From positions 1 through 64,000 of the forward strand of contig CAZNWE010000006.1 in the NCBI GenBank assembly GCA_964576715.1: 64,000 nt of DNA, read 5' to 3'. The DNA is from SLRI01 sp964576715. Lineage in GTDB: Bacteria; Pseudomonadota; Alphaproteobacteria; Geminicoccales; Geminicoccaceae. A program made the translations under genes and the position numbers. Positions 43,417 through 52,960 of the stretch are shown piece by piece. Position 1 is the first letter of the stretch; every line of letters begins with the position of its first letter. The notes under the pieces are model-generated. The model was given only the letters and a program-made list of their open reading frames with translations, was not told the DNA's origin and searched no databases.

Positions 43417-45241
43417 GGCGCGATCCCGGATCGTTGCTCTCGAGCGCCAGATACAGCGGCCAACCGCCAGCGGCCAGGGCCTCCAGCGATGGGGCAGGCT
43501 GGTCGAGCTTGAGCCGGTAGACCCAAAGATTGCTCAACAGTTTCTTCACGTAGAGCCGGGTCTCCGGGATCGGCACGCTCTCCATCAAGAGCAGCGGATC
43601 GTCGATGTCGGCGTAACGTTTGGCCCACGCCTCGGCCCGCTTGAGCCCGGCATTGTAGGCGATGGCGATGTGAATGACGCTGTCGCCGATGAACCAGGTG
43701 TCCCGCAGCCGCTCGACATAGCCCTGGCCGAAGGTCAGGTTGGTGGCCGGATCGCGGAGCGAGGCGGCACCGTCGAAGGCGATGTCCAGCCGCTCGGCCA
43801 TGGCATTCGCGGTGCTCGGCAGGAGTTGCATGACGCCGAGGGCCCCGGCCTGGCTCTGCGCCTCGGGATCGAAGCCGCTCTCGGCCCGCATGATCGCGAA
43901 CAGCAGCGCCCGATCGATCGTGAAGCCGCCAGCCGGCTCCCAGGGGGGCAGCGGGTAGAGTGCTCCGTCGTGCCGCCGGCCGTCCTGCAGGCGCGCCCGC
44001 TGCGCCACCCGCATCTGCGTCGCCGGCAGCCGCAGGCTTTCCGCCAGGGCCGCCAGCGCCTCGGACAGGCCGGGATTGGCCCGGGCCGCGAGCTTGCGGA
44101 TCTCGGCCTCGGCTGCGTCCAAGCGGCCGAGCTGGCCGAGCGCCATCGCCCGCCGCGCCCCGTCGATGCGCCACAACGCCCCCATGTGGTCGGTGGCGCG
44201 CAAGGTCTGGTGCCAGTTGAACGCGACCGGCCGGCCGAGTACGTGCTGGGCCAGGATGCCGTAAAAGCCGTCGCTCGCCTCGGCCGCGATCTCCAGGAAC
44301 TCCCGGTAGCGCGCCGGCTCGACGATACGCAGATACGCCCGGGCCGCCCAGAAGGCTCCGGCGGCGACGTCCTCGACCGCACCGTCCGCATGGGCGAGTG
44401 CGGCGAAATGGCGGGCGGCGCGCCGCATGTCGCCGTACCGCCAGGCGGCGAGGCCGGCGGTCCAGTGGATCCGCGGCTCGACATGACCCGAGCGCGCCGC
44501 CGCGGCACTGGCCAACTCGATGGCCTCCCGGTCCTGGCGGTTCACCAGGTAGCCGCGCGCGACGAACCACCGGGCAAGATCCTGCTCGACCGCATCGGCA
44601 TAGCCGGCGCGTTCGTGGCGCAACAGCTTGGCCGCCTGGCTCGGCTGCCCCTGGGCGACGAGCCGCCGGATGGCGGCGAGCCATTCGGCCACCGCCCGGC
44701 CTTGCGCCGCCGAGCGGTTTACCGGGCTGTCGTATCGGGTCGGCAGTTCCTCGAGCAGTTCCTGCCCCGAGCCACCGAGAAATCCCGCGACCGGCTCCGG
44801 CGGTGGCGGCGCGCCGTTGGTCCGGCGCCGCTCCGCGAGGCGATGGATGCTCGATGCCTCGGGGTGGTCGGCATAGTGCTCGAGCCATGCGCGCAACTCG
44901 GGATAGCTCGACCGATAGGCAGTGGGATGCAGAAATCGCTGGGCGAGGACGTGGCCCATCAGCAGGCGGTTCTGCAGCCGCCCGATCAAGCGGTCCGCGT
45001 CATGCCACCGGCCATTCTCCTGCAGCTCGAAGATCAGCCGGTAGAGTGCTGCATCATCGCTCGAAAGCGGCCGCGGCACTGTGGCGAACACGGTCGGCAC
45101 CGGGGCCGCCGGGTCGACCTTGGCGTAGTGCTGCGCGACCGCGCCGCCCGCCGTCGCCGGCGCCGCGGCCACCACCACCGGTAGCCACACCGGCGGCAGC
45201 GCCAGCATCCCGAGCCCGACCAGCATCCGGATCAGCCGCAT
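43400..45241 (-). CDS. Soluble lytic transglycosylase
   Basis: 613 aa. A signal-peptide-like N-terminus (MLVGLGMLALPPVWLPVVV, residues 6-24) is followed by a long alpha-helical superhelical domain (Ala/Leu/Arg-rich repeats, residues about 60-430). The C-terminal SLT domain contains the catalytic Glu in IMRAESGFDPEAQSQAGALGVMQLLPSTANAM and the AYNAG motif (HIAIAYNAGLKRAEAW). It cleaves peptidoglycan to anhydromuropeptides in the periplasm. It starts 10 nt inside the end of the UDG gene, so they are co-transcribed. Confidence 0.92.
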   Translation of the reverse strand: MRLIRMLVGLGMLALPPVWLPVVVAAAPATAGGAVAQHYAKVDPAAPVPTVFATVPRPLSSDDAALYRLIFELQENGRWHDADRLIGRLQNRLLMGHVLAQRFLHPTAYRSSYPELRAWLEHYADHPEASSIHRLAERRRTNGAPPPPEPVAGFLGGSGQELLEELPTRYDSPVNRSAAQGRAVAEWLAAIRRLVAQGQPSQAAKLLRHERAGYADAVEQDLARWFVARGYLVNRQDREAIELASAAAARSGHVEPRIHWTAGLAAWRYGDMRRAARHFAALAHADGAVEDVAAGAFWAARAYLRIVEPARYREFLEIAAEASDGFYGILAQHVLGRPVAFNWHQTLRATDHMGALWRIDGARRAMALGQLGRLDAAEAEIRKLAARANPGLSEALAALAESLRLPATQMRVAQRARLQDGRRHDGALYPLPPWEPAGGFTIDRALLFAIMRAESGFDPEAQSQAGALGVMQLLPSTANAMAERLDIAFDGAASLRDPATNLTFGQGYVERLRDTWFIGDSVIHIAIAYNAGLKRAEAWAKRYADIDDPLLLMESVPIPETRLYVKKLLSNLWVYRLKLDQPAPSLEALAAGGWPLYLALESNDPGSRHARAD

Positions 45242-46113
45242 GCCACCTCCAGGGCGTCGAGCCGCTCGCGAAGCTGCAGCATGTCGCGCCAGACGAACCG
45301 TTTCTGCAAGGGTTGGCGCAGCAGGTAGGCCGGGTGGAACGTCACGAGGCAGGGGATCGCCCGGCCATCCACACCGCTGTAGGTCAACGGGCGGCCGCGC
45401 AGCTTGGTCACGCCCTCGGTCCGGCCGAGCAACGCCTTGGCCGCGATGCCACCGACGAAGAGGATGAACCAGGGGGCGAGAAGCTCGATCTGTCGCTCGA
45501 GAAACGGCTGGCAGACGGCGATCTCGCCGCCGGTCGGCGCGCGATTGCCCGGCGGCCGCCAGAAAATCAGGTTGGTGATCCAGGCCTTCGTACGGTCGAT
45601 GCCGATCTCCGCCAGCATGCGATCGAGCAGCTGGCCGCTCGGACCGACGAAGGGCTTGCCTCGCCGATCCTCCTCCGCACCGGGCGCCTCGCCGATCAAC
45701 ATCAGCCGTGCCTCGGGATTGCCGTCGGCGAAGCAGAGCTGCTTGGCTGTCGCCCGCAGCGCACAGCCGTCGAAATCGGCCAGCGCGGCCTCGAGCTCGG
45801 CGAGGCTGCGGCAGCGCGCCGCCTGCTCGCGGGCGTAGTCGACCCGGCGGCCCTCGGGAACCAGGAGGCTTGGGCGACCATCCTGGCGTTCGGGCATTGC
45901 CCGGTCGGCCACCGCGGGGTGCCGGCCTGGTTCGCGAATGGTCGGGTTCGCCACCCGACTGCCAGCCGAAGCATCCACCCAACAGGCCGCCGGTGCGGCG
46001 CCGACCGCCGCGTCGACCCCGGCGAGGGCATACCACTCCAGAAGAGCCTTGGCCCCCGCCGCGTCGAGTGCCGCGTTGCTGCTGGTCGTCGGCGTTGCGT
46101 CGCCTGTTGTCAT
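45232..46113 (-). CDS. Family 4 uracil-DNA glycosylase (4Fe-4S)
   Basis: 293 aa. The catalytic domain (about 120-290) has the family 4 motif GEAPGAEEDRRGKPFVGPSGQLLDRML, NLIFWRPPGNRAPT and the late VTFHPAYLLRQP. Cysteines for the 4Fe-4S cluster are in FDGCALRATAKQLC and in the C-terminal part (VCQPFL, PCLVTF). It excises uracil from DNA at the start of base excision repair. A 120-residue N-terminal Ala/Arg-rich extension has no clear domain. The start at 46113 is the in-frame ATG nearest to it. Overlaps the transglycosylase gene by 10 nt. Confidence 0.9.
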   Translation of the reverse strand: MTTGDATPTTSSNAALDAAGAKALLEWYALAGVDAAVGAAPAACWVDASAGSRVANPTIREPGRHPAVADRAMPERQDGRPSLLVPEGRRVDYAREQAARCRSLAELEAALADFDGCALRATAKQLCFADGNPEARLMLIGEAPGAEEDRRGKPFVGPSGQLLDRMLAEIGIDRTKAWITNLIFWRPPGNRAPTGGEIAVCQPFLERQIELLAPWFILFVGGIAAKALLGRTEGVTKLRGRPLTYSGVDGRAIPCLVTFHPAYLLRQPLQKRFVWRDMLQLRERLDALEVACG

Positions 46114-46280
46114 CCTCGTCAGACCCGCCTTTCGGCTCCCCCTCGGCCCCGCATTGTCAAACAATCGCGGCGTCAAACAATCGCGGCCGACCGCCTGCGG
46201 TTCGGTACCCGCCACGCCGGCGATCGGCCCGGTGGGAAAGCGGCGGCCGATCCGCTTGCGGGACGGGTGACGGGCGACCG

Positions 46281-46484
46281 TCAGATGTCGCGATAGGCGA
46301 TTGGCTTCCCGCCGCGGTCGAGCACCAGCTTGCCGCCCTCATCCTGGGCAGCTATGTAGCGACCATGGCCGACGGCGGTGCCGACATAGAGGGTGGGCTT
46401 GACCTTCTTACCTTCGAAGGTCTTCAACTGTTGGGCTGGGCCACGCGCGGTGGGATCGTTCTTGCTCTGCGATGTCTTGAGCAT
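46281..46484 (-). CDS. Small hypothetical protein
   Basis: 67 aa, Lys/Gly-rich, with no membrane helix: KKVKPTLYVGTAVGHGRYIAAQDE and GGKLVLDRGGKPIAYRDI. GGAG lies 8 nt before the ATG at 46484, which decides against the longer start at 46505. The tail (LVLDRxGKPIAYR) looks like a small beta-hairpin domain seen in uncharacterised proteobacterial proteins, but I do not recognise a named family. It is minus-strand, alone between the UDG operon and a divergent TPR gene. Confidence 0.55.
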   Translation of the reverse strand: MLKTSQSKNDPTARGPAQQLKTFEGKKVKPTLYVGTAVGHGRYIAAQDEGGKLVLDRGGKPIAYRDI

Positions 46485-46670
46485 CGGGTGCGCTCCGAAA
46501 GGCAAACGGTATCGCGCTCTGGTCGTCCGACCGCGCGGCGTTGACCTCGCTTGTCGCGCGAAAGCCGCAGATCGTCAAGTCGCTTGCCGCCGCTCGCCGC
46601 CCGAAGGCGGCTGGTCGGCGGCCTTCTCAGCCTCGACATTTCAAGGATTTCCGGCGGATTGGAGCCTTTC

Positions 46671-48482
46671 ATGACCCCTCGGCGTGTGGTGTTGCGTCGA
46701 CGCCGATCCAGGCGCTCGAGCCGGACGCTCAGCCTGCTCGCCGCCCTGGTCGTCGCCGCCACTACGGCCTGTACCGGCCAGCCGGAACCTGCTGCCGGGC
46801 TCTCGTCGACCGCCAGCTACGCAACCGACGCCTTGCGCATGAGCCCGGCCACCGGCGACACGGCGAGTGGCCCGGACAGCCTGGCTGCCAGCTATCTGGG
46901 CGGGCGGATCGCGCTCGACGATGGCGACCTGCGCCTCGCCGCGACCAACTTCGCCCAGGCACTGACCCACGATCCAGACAATGCCGAGCTTCGCCGGCAG
47001 GTGTTCATCCTCCACTTGAGCGTCGGCGACTACGAGCGGGCGCTCGCCCTCGCCGAGACCCTGGCCGAGGTCGACGCGAGCTTCGGCGAGGCGCGGCTGC
47101 TGCTCGCCGCCGCGGCCGTCCGCGACGGCAACTTCGCCGAGGCCGCCGTGCAGCTCGACGGCGTCGGCGAGCGCGAGTTGATCACCCTGGCGCAGCCGAT
47201 CTTCGCCGCCTGGATCAGCTTCGGCAGCGGCGATGTCGAGGCCGCCCTCGCCCACTTCGACGAGACCGGCGAGAGCAGCGGCCTCGAACGCGTGGAGGAC
47301 TATCACCGGGCCATGATACTGGCCCTCGCCGATCGCCAGCCGGCGGCTGTCGAGGAGATGCGCCGCCTGGTCGAGCCCAACACGCTCAACCCGGTTCGCC
47401 TGGTCACCGCCCTGGCGACGATGGAGGCCACGGTCGGCAATCGGCAGGCGGCGATCGACGTGCTGCGCCAGCAGCTCGTCCTCGACCCGGGCGACCTCGT
47501 GCTGGAAACGGCACTCGCCGAACTCGAGGCCGGCGCGCTGCCGCAACTGCCGGTCCAGGGTCCGGCGACCGGCATGGCCGATGCGCTCTTGAGCCTCGCG
47601 AGCGCGCTCGACGAACAGGGAGCCAGCGCCCAGGCGCTCGTCCTGGCCCGGCTCGCCGGCTTTCTGGCGCCCGGGCAGGCCGACATCGCGCTGTTGATCG
47701 CCGAGATCAATCTCGGCCAGGGCAATGCCGACGAGGCGGTGCTGGTGCTGGCCGACGTGCCGTCGGATGCACCGCGCGGCTGGGAGGCGCGGCTGCTCGA
47801 AGCCCAGGCATTGGCGACGCTGGAGCGTGAGGACGAGGCGCTGACGCGGCTCGACACGATGGCCGCGGAATGGCCCGAACGGGTCGACGCGTTGGTCACC
47901 CAGGGCGACATCCTGCGCCGCGAGGAACGCTACGCCGAAGCCGAGCGGGCCTATGACCGTGCCATCGAGCGGCTGCCCGAGATCACCGCCGGCCGCTGGC
48001 CGCTGCTCTACTCGCGCGGCATCACCCGGGAGCGCACCGATCGCTGGCCCGAGGCCGAGGCCGACTTCCTCAAGGCCCTCGAGCTGCAGCCGGAGCAGCC
48101 GCTGGTTCTCAATTATCTCGGCTACAGCTGGGTCGACCAGGGGCTCAACCTCGCCGAGGCCGAGGCCATGCTGCGCCGCGCGGTCGAGCTCCGCCCGGAC
48201 GACGGCTACATCGTCGACAGCCTCGGCTGGGCCTATTACCGGCTCGAGCGGTTCGACGAGGCGGTGACCTATCTCGAGCGGGCGATCGAGCTCAGGCCCG
48301 ACGACCCGGTGATCAACGATCATCTGGGTGACGCCTACTGGCAGGTCGGCCGGCACCGCGAGGCGCGCTTCCAATGGCAGCGGGCGCTGACCTTCGGACC
48401 GGAGGACGATCAGGTGGCGTTGATCGAGGAAAAGCTGCAGCGTGGCCTGCAGGCCTCCGAGCTCGACGCCGATCGCGGCTGA
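46671..48482 (+). CDS. TPR-repeat lipoprotein
   Basis: 603 aa. The N-terminus is an Arg-rich n-region, helix LSLLAALVVAATTAC and a Cys in lipobox-like context (ATTAC), so it is probably a lipoprotein. The rest is tetratricopeptide repeats across about residues 65-590 (SYLGGRIALDDGDLRLAATNF, MEATVGNRQAAIDVLR, LNYLGYSWVDQGLNLAEAEAML, HLGDAYWQVGRHREARFQW). A scaffolding role in envelope assembly is likely but not specified. GGAG sits 6-9 nt before the ATG at 46671. It precedes ispE by 40 bp on the same strand, an order seen in other alphaproteobacteria. Confidence 0.88.
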   Translation: MTPRRVVLRRRRSRRSSRTLSLLAALVVAATTACTGQPEPAAGLSSTASYATDALRMSPATGDTASGPDSLAASYLGGRIALDDGDLRLAATNFAQALTHDPDNAELRRQVFILHLSVGDYERALALAETLAEVDASFGEARLLLAAAAVRDGNFAEAAVQLDGVGERELITLAQPIFAAWISFGSGDVEAALAHFDETGESSGLERVEDYHRAMILALADRQPAAVEEMRRLVEPNTLNPVRLVTALATMEATVGNRQAAIDVLRQQLVLDPGDLVLETALAELEAGALPQLPVQGPATGMADALLSLASALDEQGASAQALVLARLAGFLAPGQADIALLIAEINLGQGNADEAVLVLADVPSDAPRGWEARLLEAQALATLEREDEALTRLDTMAAEWPERVDALVTQGDILRREERYAEAERAYDRAIERLPEITAGRWPLLYSRGITRERTDRWPEAEADFLKALELQPEQPLVLNYLGYSWVDQGLNLAEAEAMLRRAVELRPDDGYIVDSLGWAYYRLERFDEAVTYLERAIELRPDDPVINDHLGDAYWQVGRHREARFQWQRALTFGPEDDQVALIEEKLQRGLQASELDADRG

Positions 48483-48522
48483 CCGACGGCTCGGCATCCG
48501 ATGACCTCTCCCGGGGCCCGGC

Positions 48523-49404
48523 GTGACTGACCCGGCGCCGATCGTCGAGCTGGCGCGGGCCAAGCTCAATCTCGACCTCTTGGTCACCGGCAAGACGCCC
48601 GCGGGCTATCACGAGCTCGACAGCGTCGTCGTCTTCGCCGATCTCGGCGACCGGTTGAGCGTTGCGCCCGCCCCGGCCCTGGAATTTCAGCTCGAGGGGC
48701 CGTTCGCGGCCCAGCTCGCCGCAGCGGCCGACAATCTCGTGCTGGCCGCCGCCCGGCGGCTGGCTGCCGCGCTCGGGCGCCGCCCGGCGGTGCGGCTCAC
48801 GCTGGAGAAGAATCTGCCCGTGGCCAGCGGCATCGGTGGCGGCTCGGCCGATGCGGCGGCGACACTCAGGGCGCTGGCCAGGCTCTGGCGCCTCGACTGG
48901 CCCGGGGACCGGCTGCGCGAGCTCGGTCTGGCGCTAGGCGCCGATGTCCCGGTTTGCGTCTACGGCCGGCCGGCCCGGCTGCGCGGCATCGGCGAGCGGC
49001 TCGATCCGATCCGCAGCCTGCCGGACCTGCCGCTGGTGCTCGTCAATCCAGGCTTGGCGGTGGCCACGGCGGCCGTGTTCAAGGCTTTCGCCATGCCGGA
49101 TCTCGCAGTCCGCCGGCCGGTCCTGCCGGCGCAACCCTCGCTCGGCCGTCTCGCCCTCTGGCTCGCGGCCAGCCGCAACGAGCTCGAGCCGGCGGCCGCC
49201 GCGCTGGCCCCCGAGATAACGGCGGTGCTCGAGCGCCTGCGGGCGATCGAGGGCTGTCTTTTGGCCCGCATGTCGGGGTCGGGTGCCACCTGCTTCGGCC
49301 TGTTCGCCGATCCGGGCCAGGCCCGGGCGGCGGCGGCGGCGATCAGTGCCGCCGAGCCCGGCTGGTGGTGCCGCAGCTGCCTCGCCCCGGGCACTCCCGA
49401 CTGA
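48523..49404 (+). CDS. ispE: 4-diphosphocytidyl-2-C-methyl-D-erythritol kinase
   Basis: 293 aa GHMP kinase of the MEP isoprenoid pathway. Begins with the family ELARAKLNLDLLVTGKTPAGYHELDSVVVF; the phosphate loop is PVASGIGGGSADAAATL; the C-terminal GSGATCFGLF completes the GHMP fold. GTG start at 48523. It lies between the TPR gene and the SAM hydrolase gene (13 bp after), all on one strand. Confidence 0.94.
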   Translation: MTDPAPIVELARAKLNLDLLVTGKTPAGYHELDSVVVFADLGDRLSVAPAPALEFQLEGPFAAQLAAAADNLVLAAARRLAAALGRRPAVRLTLEKNLPVASGIGGGSADAAATLRALARLWRLDWPGDRLRELGLALGADVPVCVYGRPARLRGIGERLDPIRSLPDLPLVLVNPGLAVATAAVFKAFAMPDLAVRRPVLPAQPSLGRLALWLAASRNELEPAAAALAPEITAVLERLRAIEGCLLARMSGSGATCFGLFADPGQARAAAAAISAAEPGWWCRSCLAPGTPD

Positions 49405-49417
49405 AAGGCCGCGGCCG

Positions 49418-50155
49418 ATGCTCTTGGCGTTCACCGATTTCGGCTGGCAGGGCCCCTATCTCGGCGAGATGCGGGCCGCCGCCCTTCGGCTGGCCCCGGA
49501 CATCCCCTATGTCGACCTCATGGCCGACGCGCCGGCCTTCCGCCCCGATCTCGCGGCCTATCTGCTCGCCGCCTTGATGCCGCGCCTGCGCCGTGGTGAC
49601 GTCGTCATTGCGGTGGTCGATCCGGGGGTCGGCACCGAGCGGGCGCCGCTGGCGCTCAAGGTCGACCAGATCTGGCTGGTCGGGCCCGATAACGGGCTGT
49701 TCGAGCTCGTCATCCGCCGGGCGCAGCAGTTCGCCGTCTTCGTCATCCCGGAGCGCGCGCCGCAACCCTCGGTGAGCTTTCACGGTCGCGACATCTTCGC
49801 ACCGGAGGCCGGGCGCCTCGCCCGGGGGCGGACCACCGGCCTGCAGGCGGCGGAGGCGACCCGCTTTCCGGCGTGGCCGGACGACCTCGACCGGATCGTC
49901 CACGTCGACGGCTACGGCAACCTGATCAGCGGTCGCCGGGCCGCCACGGTGCAGCCCGCAAGCGTGCTCGAGCATGGCGAGCAGCGGATCCGCCATGCCC
50001 CGGTGTTCGGCGCCGTGCCGCCGGGCACGGTCTTTTGGTACGCCAACGCCAGCGGCCTGCTCGAGATCGCCGAGAGTGGCGGCTCGGCCGCCCGGCGGCT
50101 CGGCCTGGCGATCGGTGATGCCGCACCGGTTGCAACCGCCCCCGGCGCAGCGTAG
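49418..50155 (+). CDS. SAM hydroxide adenosyltransferase (DUF62 family)
   Basis: 245 aa of the SAM-dependent chlorinase/fluorinase-like family. The key residues of the hydrolase branch are present: Asp and Arg in VVDPGVGTERAPLAL and His in FHGRDIFAP, with the DNGLF and VDGYGNLISG motifs. By family, such members hydrolyse SAM to adenosine and methionine and do not halogenate. The N-terminus LLAFTDFGWQGPYLGEMR is the family start; ATG 49418 fits the usual length. tRNA-Gln follows 15 bp later on the same strand. Confidence 0.88.
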   Translation: MLLAFTDFGWQGPYLGEMRAAALRLAPDIPYVDLMADAPAFRPDLAAYLLAALMPRLRRGDVVIAVVDPGVGTERAPLALKVDQIWLVGPDNGLFELVIRRAQQFAVFVIPERAPQPSVSFHGRDIFAPEAGRLARGRTTGLQAAEATRFPAWPDDLDRIVHVDGYGNLISGRRAATVQPASVLEHGEQRIRHAPVFGAVPPGTVFWYANASGLLEIAESGGSAARRLGLAIGDAAPVATAPGAA

Positions 50156-50170
50156 ATGATCGAGCGGGCT

Positions 50171-50245
50171 TGGGGCGTCGCCAAGTGGTAAGGCACCGGT
50201 TTTTGGTACCGGCATTCGTAGGTTCGAATCCTACCGCCCCAGCCA
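50171..50245 (+). tRNA. tRNA-Gln (anticodon TTG)
   Basis: Acceptor TGGGGCG pairs with CGCCCCA; D arm GCCAAGTGGTAAGGC; anticodon stem CCGGT/ACCGG with loop TTTTGGT (anticodon TTG); T arm GTAGG-TTCGAAT-CCTAC; discriminator G and encoded CCA. 75 nt. Confidence 0.96.
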
Positions 50246-50462
50246 GCCGCCAGGGCGCGCGCGCCGCCGGTCTCGCCCCTCGCGCCCGATCGCGAAACAT
50301 CGATTCGGCGGATGGCGGCGTGAACGGCTGCCCGCTCGGCCCTGGTGCGGTTCGGCATCTTTGGCTGCAGCGATTACGTCGGCCGGCGCCGTGGCGTCGA
50401 CAGGCAAGGCACGGCGGGCTCGGCCGGGCGGCGGCGTCGGGCACCTCGGGCGAGACGGTCCG

Positions 50463-51674
50463 ATGCGGCTAGGGCCGATCCGGGCGACGCTCCGACAACC
50501 CGCCTTTCGCGCCTACATGTCGGCCAACGCGATCTCGGTGATCGGCACCTGGATGCAGCGCACGGCGATCGGCTGGTACGCCTGGGCGTTGACCGCCTCG
50601 CCCTTCTGGCTCGGCATGGTGGCATTCGCCGACCTGTTCCCGGCGGTGCTGATCGGCCCGCTCGCAGGCGTGCTCGCCGACCGCCACGACCGGCGGCGGA
50701 TCATGCTCTGGAGCCAAGCCAGCCTCGCTCTCGTCACGCTGCTGACGGCGCTGCTGATCCTCGCCGGGCAGATCGGCATCCTCGGCCTTGTCGCCCTCAC
50801 CGCCCTCAAGGGCTGCCTGATCGGCGTCAACCAGCCGGCCCGCCTCGCCCTCGTTCCGGCCCTGGTCGACCGCGAGCACCTGCCGACCGCGATCGCCTTG
50901 AACAGCGTGGTGTTCAACGGGGCCCGCTTTGTCGGGCCGGCGCTGGCCGGGCTCGCCATCGTCGCCTCGGGCGTGCCCGCCGCGCTCCTGCTCAACGCCC
51001 TGAGCTACCTGCCGCTGCTGTTCGTCCTGCCGCGCCTCGAGTTGCGCGAGCCGATGACCCCGGACGCCTGGCAGGGCGCCGGTGCCGCACTCGGGGACGG
51101 GCTCCGCTACATCGCCACGAGCCCGGTCCTGGCGCCGCTCTTTGCCTTCTTCATCGTGCTGTCGCTGTCGGTTCGGCCGCTCGGCGATCTGTTGCCGGGC
51201 TTTGCCGAGGGAGTCTTCGGGGCGGGGGTCGAGGGGCTTGCCGCCTTGAGCGCGGCCATGGGGCTCGGCGCGGTCCTCGGCGGGCTCTGGGTGGCCTGGG
51301 CGGGGGCCGCCTTCGATCTGCCGAGGCTCATCCGGCTGCAGCTCTGGGTGGCGGCCACTGCCGCAGCGTTCGCGCTGAGCCCCAGCTTCTGGCTCGCCAT
51401 CCCGGCCATCGCCGCCTTCGGCTTCGTCCTGATCGCCTGTGGCGTCGGCCTGCACACGGCGATCCAGCTCGGCGTCGCACCGGCGCTGCGCGGCAGGGTG
51501 ATGAGCTTCTTCGGCCTGGTCTTCAGGAGCGTGCCGGCCCTGGGTGCGCTGGCGACCGGCGCATTGGCCGAGGCGATCGGCCTGCGCGCCGCACTGCTGG
51601 TCGCGGCGCTGCTCTTCCTGCTGGTTCAGCTTTGGCTGCAGCGCCGGCAGGTGGCGGCCCCGCCCGGTGAATGA
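50463..51674 (+). CDS. MFS transporter (EntS-like)
   Basis: 403 aa. Twelve hydrophobic segments and the MFS motif A-like loop (GPLAGVLADRHDRRRIML) are visible. The start ATLRQPAFRAYMSANAISVIGTWMQRTAIGWY and the 'NGARFVGPALAGLAI' region are typical of the MFS_3 (enterobactin exporter-like) group. Export of a small molecule is likely; the substrate is unknown. ATG 50463 is used because it is the first Met before the family N-terminus; the frame is open from 50361. It lies 170 bp before rplM and is not part of that operon. Confidence 0.85.
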   Translation: MRLGPIRATLRQPAFRAYMSANAISVIGTWMQRTAIGWYAWALTASPFWLGMVAFADLFPAVLIGPLAGVLADRHDRRRIMLWSQASLALVTLLTALLILAGQIGILGLVALTALKGCLIGVNQPARLALVPALVDREHLPTAIALNSVVFNGARFVGPALAGLAIVASGVPAALLLNALSYLPLLFVLPRLELREPMTPDAWQGAGAALGDGLRYIATSPVLAPLFAFFIVLSLSVRPLGDLLPGFAEGVFGAGVEGLAALSAAMGLGAVLGGLWVAWAGAAFDLPRLIRLQLWVAATAAAFALSPSFWLAIPAIAAFGFVLIACGVGLHTAIQLGVAPALRGRVMSFFGLVFRSVPALGALATGALAEAIGLRAALLVAALLFLLVQLWLQRRQVAAPPGE

Positions 51675-51677
51675 CGA

Positions 51678-51707
51678 TTGACAGCCGGCGCGGCTATGGC
51701 GTAATGC
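51678..51707 (+). promoter_or_regulatory. Candidate rplM-rpsI promoter
   Basis: TTGACA (51678-51683) and TAATGC (51702-51707) with an 18-bp spacer, beginning 3 bp after the MFS gene stop and about 140 bp before rplM. The -35 is a perfect match and the -10 is fair. The remaining 5' leader could carry L13 autoregulation, but no specific structure was identified. Confidence 0.5.
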
Positions 51708-51844
51708 CTCCGGCCCAGGCGAGTGCGCTCACGTGCTCGCTGCATTCGTTGTCGTCCGCAAGTCTCCGCCGACCACCGTTGGCGACGGCGCCGCCGCCGT
51801 CGTTCAGTGGGCTGGTCGGCTGCAGCACACGAGCAGTTGAACCG

Positions 51845-52321
51845 ATGAAGACCTATTCCGCCAAGCCCGCCGACATCAAGCGGGACTGGTATGTGATCGA
51901 CGCCGAAGGCCTGGTCCTCGGCCGGCTCGCCGCCATCGTCGCCAACCGCCTGCGCGGCAAGCATAAACCGATGTTCACGCCGCACATGGACTGCGGCGAC
52001 CACATCGTCGTGCTCAACGCCGAGAAGGTGGTGTTGACCGGCAACAAGCGGACGCAGAAGACCTATTATCGCCATACCGGCTATCCGGGCGGCATCAAGG
52101 GTGTCACCGCCGACAAGGTGCTCGACGGTCGGTTTCCCGACCGGGTGATCGAGGCGGCGGTAAAGCGGATGGTGCCGAGCGGACCGCTCGGCCGGCAGGT
52201 CATGCGCAAGTTGCACATCTACGCGGGTGCCGAGCATCCGCACGCCGCCCAGTCACCGCAACCGCTCGACATCGCCGCCCTCAACGCCAAGAACAGCAAG
52301 CTCGGAGCCGTGCATGGTTGA
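51845..52321 (+). CDS. rplM: 50S ribosomal protein L13
   Basis: 158 aa L13. Recognised by MKTYSAKPADIKRDWYVIDA, LGRLAAIVANRLRGKHKPMFTPHMDCGD and NAEKVVLTGNKRTQKTYYRHTGYPGG, ending LDIAALNAKNSKLGAVHG. Partner of S9 encoded next; they overlap by 8 nt, as in most bacteria. Confidence 0.98.
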   Translation: MKTYSAKPADIKRDWYVIDAEGLVLGRLAAIVANRLRGKHKPMFTPHMDCGDHIVVLNAEKVVLTGNKRTQKTYYRHTGYPGGIKGVTADKVLDGRFPDRVIEAAVKRMVPSGPLGRQVMRKLHIYAGAEHPHAAQSPQPLDIAALNAKNSKLGAVHG

Positions 52322-52799
52322 GACCGTCACCTCTTTTCAGGATCTCGACAAGCTGAAGCCCGGTCTGGGTGCCGAGCCCGAGGTCGAGGTTGCCGAGCCG
52401 AAACTCGACCCGTTCGGCCGGGCCTACGCCACCGGCCGGCGCAAGGAGTCGACGGCGCGGGTCTGGGTCAAGCCGGGCAGCGGCCGGTTCACCGTCAACG
52501 GCAAGGAGATGCCGGCCTATTTCGGGCGGCCGACCCAGCAGATGGTGATCAACCAGCCGCTCGTCTCGATCAACCGGTTGCAGCAGTACGACATCGTCTG
52601 CACGGTCGCCGGCGGCGGCCTGTCGGGCCAGGCCGGCGCGGTGCGGCACGGCGTCGCCCGTGCCCTGATCAACTACGAGCCGACCCTCCGCCCGGCGCTG
52701 AAGCATGGCGGCTTCTTGACCCGCGATGCGCGCGAGGTCGAGCGCAAGAAGTACGGCAAGGCCAAGGCGCGACGCAGCTTCCAGTTCTCCAAGCGCTGA
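52314..52799 (+). CDS. rpsI: 30S ribosomal protein S9
   Basis: 161 aa S9. The conserved C-terminal domain ([19 protein letters not shown] through [29 protein letters not shown]-type tail) is intact, with the functionally important C-terminal KR. The N-terminal extension of about 30 acidic residues ([26 protein letters not shown]) is the usual alphaproteobacterial form, longer than the E. coli protein. Translationally coupled to rplM. Confidence 0.98.
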   Translation: [161 protein letters not shown]

Positions 52800-52929
52800 T
52801 CCGCCACACCCGACCGGTCACGGCAGCGGGCGCCGGCGACCGCTTTGGCGACCACGCCAACTCAGAATTTCAAGTAGAAGACCGGGACTTTATCTTACCG
52901 CCTGTAGCGAATAGACTGACGATCGGGCG

Positions 52930-52945
52930 TTGAAGCTTAATTCAA
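52930..52945. promoter_or_regulatory. AT-rich inverted repeat before the LysM-FecR gene
   Basis: TTGAA-N6-TTCAA, 15 bp before the start codon, inside an unusually AT-rich 100-bp stretch (about 52858-52960) for this GC-rich genome. It could be an operator or simply part of the promoter and ribosome-access region. Confidence 0.3.
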
Positions 52946-52960
52946 CTGAAGATTGTCTTT